Assembly (NCBI RefSeq): GCF_002224125.1 | Contig: NZ_NCSM01000053.1 | Location: 5,775-14,577 of the forward strand | Source: Streptomyces sp. NBS 14/10 | GTDB lineage: Bacteria; Actinomycetota; Actinomycetes; Streptomycetales; Streptomycetaceae | Length of the DNA: 8,803 bases | Direction of reading: 5' to 3' | Shown here: positions 6,579-8,803 of the stretch, piece by piece | How positions within the stretch are numbered: the first letter of the stretch is position 1 | How the letters are laid out: every line of letters starts with the position of its first letter | Made by a program: the position numbers and the translations under genes | Notes under the pieces: generated by a model | Seen by the model: the letters and a program-made list of their open reading frames with translations, nothing else | Told to the model about the DNA's origin: nothing | The model's database searches: none

Positions 6579-7218
6579 CAACGCCCCCGACACCACCGAG
6601 GTCACGTCCGAGATGGCCCGTCGCTGCCCGATCTGCACGACCCTCTTCACCGTCGCCACCGCCACCAGCCGCCAGGTCTTCTGCTCACCCACCTGCAAGG
6701 AGACCAACCGCCAGAGCAAACCCGTCCAGCAGACCTGCCCGGCCTGCCAGACCGAGTTCACCACCACAGCCGGCCAACGCCGGATCTACTGCTCGGACGA
6801 GTGCCGGATGACCTCCCGCACCAGCGAGGACGCCCGGGAGAATCGCACCTGTCCCGTCTGTGAGGGCCCCTTCGAGGCCCTCAGGACTGTCCGCCAGATC
6901 TACTGTTCACCGGCCTGCCGCAAAGACGCCGAACGCAGACGTGACCAGGCCCGGGACGAAGACCGAGCCCGCCGGCTCGGCGAGACACCGACACCGCCCT
7001 CACTGCCGGAGTTGCCACCGCAGCCCAAACCGTTCAGCCGAGCGTCATCACGCCAACCAACCCTGGAACGCGACCCGTTGGAGCCGACGGCGACCCGGAA
7101 CTGTCCGCACTGCCAGCAGCCGGTCACCATCGTCGCGCTTCTGGCAACCCCGGAAGCGGCCCGCCCCTCTGTCCCCACGGCCATCCCCGACATCGTTCCG
7201 CTGCGAAGGACTCCGTGA
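6568..7218 (+). CDS. Multi zinc-knuckle protein encoded downstream of istB
   Basis: A 216-residue protein with three tandem CX2C-X14-15-CX3C units: C20/C23/C39/C43, C57/C60/C75/C79 and C95/C98/C113/C117. A CX2C half unit lies at C179/C182. Each unit reads roughly CPxCxxxF, then RxxYCSxxCR, as in small zinc-binding FCS or HNH-adjacent fingers. Between unit 3 and the half unit are a charged Arg/Glu helix (DAERRRDQARDEDRARRLGE) and a Pro-rich linker. Zinc binding is inferred from the spacing; nucleic-acid binding is likely but unproven. GTG 6568 overlaps the end of istB by 11 bases and follows GGGGTG at 6556-6561, so it is translated with istB. This makes it either a true third gene of the element or a passenger. 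Base composition matches istAB. I know of no named function. Confidence 0.8.
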   Translation: MSPDNAPDTTEVTSEMARRCPICTTLFTVATATSRQVFCSPTCKETNRQSKPVQQTCPACQTEFTTTAGQRRIYCSDECRMTSRTSEDARENRTCPVCEGPFEALRTVRQIYCSPACRKDAERRRDQARDEDRARRLGETPTPPSLPELPPQPKPFSRASSRQPTLERDPLEPTATRNCPHCQQPVTIVALLATPEAARPSVPTAIPDIVPLRRTP

Positions 7219-7243
7219 CGTCCACCGACGGTCACTGAACACC

Positions 7244-7273
7244 GGGCCCGCCGACCTGACGGTCGGCGGGCCC
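7244..7273. terminator. Bidirectional intrinsic-type hairpin
   Basis: GGGCCCGCCGACC, loop TGAC, GGTCGGCGGGCCC: a 13-bp perfect stem with a four-base loop. It sits between the convergent zinc-knuckle gene and the HIT gene, seven bases from the HIT stop. It has no T-tract, as is usual for Streptomyces terminators. It probably serves both genes. Confidence 0.85.
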
Positions 7274-7279
7274 ACACCG

Positions 7280-7759
7280 TCAGGCCATCGAACGCAGCCG
7301 GTCCAGTTCGCTGCCGATCGCATCCCGCAGCCCATCGTGCTGCGGGCCGAGCTTGAACCGCTCGTCACTCCACCGGTCACGCGGATACAGCCACACCGGC
7401 TTGCCCACCAGCCCGGCCGGCTCCCACTCGAACCGCGGCCACACATGGACATGCAAGAACGGGTCCGTGTTGCCGAGGATCTCCATGTTGACCCGGCGGA
7501 AATCGGGGTCCAGCCGCCGACAGGCCAGCTCAACCGCTTCTCCGAGCTGGTCCATGCCGGACAGAAACGACAGCCGCTTGGCCCTCGGCAGGTCAGACAG
7601 CCGTTGAACACCCGGCTCGTCCGCGAGGAGAACTGAGTACCCGGGCAGGAACTGAACGTCGCCGATCACCGCGAAGCCAGTTGCAAGCCGCCGCAGCACG
7701 GTCGGGTTCTCGCCCCGCAGAGCAGCCCCGATCCGGTCCATCCGCCAGTCACCGGTCAT
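7280..7759 (-). CDS. HIT-family nucleotide hydrolase-like protein
   Basis: A 159-residue cytoplasmic protein of the histidine-triad superfamily, of the kind often labelled diadenosine tetraphosphate hydrolase in Streptomyces. It opens MTGDWRMDRIGAALRGENPT. The middle carries DVQFLPGYSVLLADEP, and residues 95-110 read LGNTDPFLHVHVWPRF with H103 and H105. In the classic HIT motif HxHxH the second His is the nucleophile. Here the third is Trp, which as far as I recall is common in this subfamily. A conserved tail, GKPVWLYPRDRW and LGPQHDGLRDAI, follows. Substrate is not shown by the sequence; dinucleoside polyphosphates or AMP-linked compounds are the family's usual substrates. ATG 7759 is the natural start, with only a weak G-rich site upstream. 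It is convergent with the IS21 gene set, separated by a strong hairpin. Confidence 0.88.
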   Translation of the reverse strand: MTGDWRMDRIGAALRGENPTVLRRLATGFAVIGDVQFLPGYSVLLADEPGVQRLSDLPRAKRLSFLSGMDQLGEAVELACRRLDPDFRRVNMEILGNTDPFLHVHVWPRFEWEPAGLVGKPVWLYPRDRWSDERFKLGPQHDGLRDAIGSELDRLRSMA

Positions 7760-8327
7760 GGCCCGAGCCTATCCGCAGGTGATCAAGGCCTGCTCTACGC
7801 TCCCCACCCTCCCCACTCACTTCAAGGACCAACCAAGCGAGGCAAGGAGCGGCCCCGGCCGTTTTCAAGAATCGCCATCAGCAAGTCCAGCAGGGCGTGT
7901 ATCCCGCGCAGATACGCAGAAGTTCACGCACACGGGAGCCGCCTTCGGTGGGATCGGCGTCAGCTCAATCGCCCGGCCGACGACGGACTGCGTTTCGTCA
8001 CCCACACAGCCCCATTTCGTCGGTACGCCGGATCCCCCCCGGGGACTACAGACACCTGCCGCCCATAGTGTGCGCGAATCGGCAACAACTCTGCGCGGAA
8101 TGACAAGGCCAGGTGCTATCGCTCTCGGCATCCTGAATGCCGAACACCCGAACAGCCCCCGCCGTTCCGCGCCCAGGCCGCCTGGCCCTCGGCTCCGGCC
8201 TTGGCGAGGGCCTGGACGGATAACGAACGCATCTCGCCAAATCTGCAAAACGACTACGGCGACAGTTGCGCTCAGGCGACCGAGCTGCGACAAGGCCAGC
8301 GTGAACAACCATTGTCAGGAGGAAACA
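7760..8327. other. Long non-coding region before the secreted protein gene
   Basis: 568 bases with no supported gene; it carries the upstream regions of the divergent HIT and secreted protein genes. It contains the second 41-base motif at 7985-8025 and a possible -10 TAGTGT at 8066-8071. It also has two small hairpins: TCGGCAT/ATGCCGA at 8125-8143 and GGCCCTCG/CGAGGGCC at 8184-8212. If transcription starts near 8080, the gene at 8328 would have a leader of about 250 bases. No riboswitch class was recognised. An open frame through this stretch lacks coding character. Confidence 0.5.
7985..8025. promoter_or_regulatory. 41-bp upstream motif, copy 2
   Basis: GACTGCGTTTCGTCACC, eight variable bases, then CCCATTTCGTCGGTA, matching copy 1 at 2594-2634. 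It keeps the paired TTTCGTC units with the same 22-base phase. It lies about 300 bases before the secreted protein gene and on the same strand relative to it as copy 1 is to the DUF4241 gene. Confidence 0.55.
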
Positions 8328-8717
8328 GTGAGTCTGTTATCGGGGCGAGCAAGAACGGCAACGATCGTGGTCTCAGCCGCTGTGGCACTGGCAGCGTCCG
8401 CAACTACGGCATCGGCCAACGTGTCGGGCGATGCCGCTTTTCAGACATGTAGGGCGACTGGGACACCGAATCCTGACTCGTACGACCCAGGATATGGGGA
8501 AGTCAAGAACGCCACCGCGCCACTGCGGCCAGGCCCCTATGCAGACTGCGGTACGCGGGAAACGATGTATCAGGGCTACACCATGACCATCTACTGCCAC
8601 TACAACAACGACGTCGGCAACACCTGGTACTACGTCAGCGCGTACCCGTACTGGACCAAGGGCTGGATCTACTCGAGGAACGTCACCGCGCACTCAGTCA
8701 TACAACAGTGCTGGTGA
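8328..8717 (+). CDS. Small secreted four-cysteine protein
   Basis: A 129-residue exported protein. The signal peptide is about residues 1-30 (VSLLSGRARTATIVVSAAVA then LAASATTASA) with likely cleavage after ASA, before NVSGD. The mature part of about 99 residues has four Cys (TCRATG, DCGTRE, YCHYNN, QQCW), enough for two disulfides. It also has a Tyr/Trp-rich stretch, YCHYNNDVGNTWYYVSAYPY then WTKGWIYSRNV, which resembles a bacterial SH3-like fold as found on many Streptomyces secreted proteins. GTG 8328 is fixed by AGGAGG at 8317-8322, five bases upstream. There is no catalytic motif. It may bind cell wall or act as a secreted developmental or inhibitory protein; this is inference. It stands alone, with motif copy 2 upstream and a hairpin downstream. 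Confidence 0.82.
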   Translation: MSLLSGRARTATIVVSAAVALAASATTASANVSGDAAFQTCRATGTPNPDSYDPGYGEVKNATAPLRPGPYADCGTRETMYQGYTMTIYCHYNNDVGNTWYYVSAYPYWTKGWIYSRNVTAHSVIQQCW

Positions 8718-8744
8718 ACTGACACCGCACCTCCGACCGTCCCC

Positions 8745-8765
8745 TCAGCTTGACTCTGAAGCTGA
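8745..8765 (+). terminator. Hairpin after secreted protein gene
   Basis: TCAGCTT, loop GACTCTG, AAGCTGA: a 7-bp perfect stem with a seven-base loop, 28 bases after the stop. It has no T-tract. It is plausible as a weak terminator or mRNA-stabilising hairpin. Confidence 0.45.
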
Positions 8766-8803
8766 TCGGAAAATCGATGTCCGGGAGGGCAGGCGGCAGC
8801 ATC

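Larger units (their letters stand above)
4278..7241 (+). mobile_element. IS21-family element with third gene
   Basis: istA and istB overlap in the order and orientation typical of IS21, followed by a third overlapping gene. The left tip is placed at TGT 4278 because IS21 ends usually begin with TGT and lie 50-150 bases before istA. The right tip is placed at ACA ending 7241, between the third gene's stop and the hairpin. The complement of the right tip begins TGTTCAGTGACCG and shares only TGTT plus an offset GTGACC with the left tip. No clear target duplication was found. The ends are therefore tentative, while the family is certain. The element is about 3 kb if the third gene is included, against 2-2.5 kb for usual members. 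Confidence 0.7.

Noticed and set aside
5706..6767. A 353-codon open frame on the - strand antisense to istB
   Set aside because: It is a shadow of istB, which has Walker motifs and a strong ribosome binding site. The antisense product is Gly/Val-rich and matches nothing.
6627..7115. Cys-repeat coding region as a DNA tandem repeat or CRISPR
   Set aside because: The repetition is at protein level only (CX2C...CX3C units with differing DNA), with no conserved DNA repeat or spacer structure.
7244..7273. The 13-bp hairpin as an IS21 terminus
   Set aside because: It lies directly beside the HIT stop, does not resemble the left tip, and is typical of a terminator between convergent genes.
7850..7930. 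Possible tRNA or attachment site in the region before the secreted gene
   Set aside because: No cloverleaf, no T-loop consensus and no CCA-like end could be built.
8125..8143. TCGGCAT/ATGCCGA hairpin as a terminator
   Set aside because: Only 7 bp, no T-tract and not at the end of any gene; noted only within the non-coding region.
7758..8327. N-terminal extension of the secreted protein from ATG 7758
   Set aside because: Composition is non-coding, it would bury the signal peptide in the middle, and AGGAGG fixes the start at 8328.

Overview
The window looks like a piece of an actinomycete chromosome, most likely Streptomyces or a close relative. The DNA is GC-rich, third codon positions are almost all G or C, starts are often GTG, Shine-Dalgarno sites are strong, and hairpins lack T-tracts. 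Codon style and the families present (a DUF4352-like lipoprotein, a Streptomyces-type HIT protein, a secreted small Cys-rich protein) agree with this. The high load of insertion sequences and gene fragments suggests an accessory region, such as a chromosome arm or plasmid.

Layout. Bases 1-446 hold the decayed 3' part of an IS5-family transposase gene. A lipoprotein gene (587-1222) follows on the + strand. A second, different IS5-family element lies on the - strand at about 1223-2117. It is bounded by CTAG on both sides and sits exactly on the lipoprotein stop codon. Beyond it is a headless AraC-type DNA-binding domain (to 2488), which is a gene remnant. A roughly 300-base gap carries a 41-base motif (2594-2634). 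Next come a DUF4241 protein with an unrecognised tryptophan-rich N-terminal region (2792-3997) and a short ORF (4062-4283) that ends inside the next element.

Bases from about 4278 to about 7241 are an IS21-family element: istA with a frameshift (4412-5772), an intact istB (5769-6578), and a third, translationally overlapping gene for a protein with three and a half zinc-knuckle-like repeats (6568-7218). A 13-bp perfect hairpin (7244-7273) separates this from a convergent HIT-family gene (7280-7759, - strand). A 568-base non-coding stretch then carries a second copy of the 41-base motif (7985-8025), followed by a small secreted four-cysteine protein (8328-8717) and a hairpin.

How it fits together. 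Most of the window is explained by successive insertions: two IS5 elements and one IS21 element have landed between or at the ends of genes. The cargo genes (lipoprotein, DUF4241 protein, HIT protein, secreted protein) do not form an obvious pathway or operon. The two least routine observations are the 41-base motif shared upstream of two otherwise unrelated genes, which suggests common regulation, and the zinc-knuckle gene riding with istAB. I found no CRISPR array, tRNA, rRNA or recognisable defence operon.
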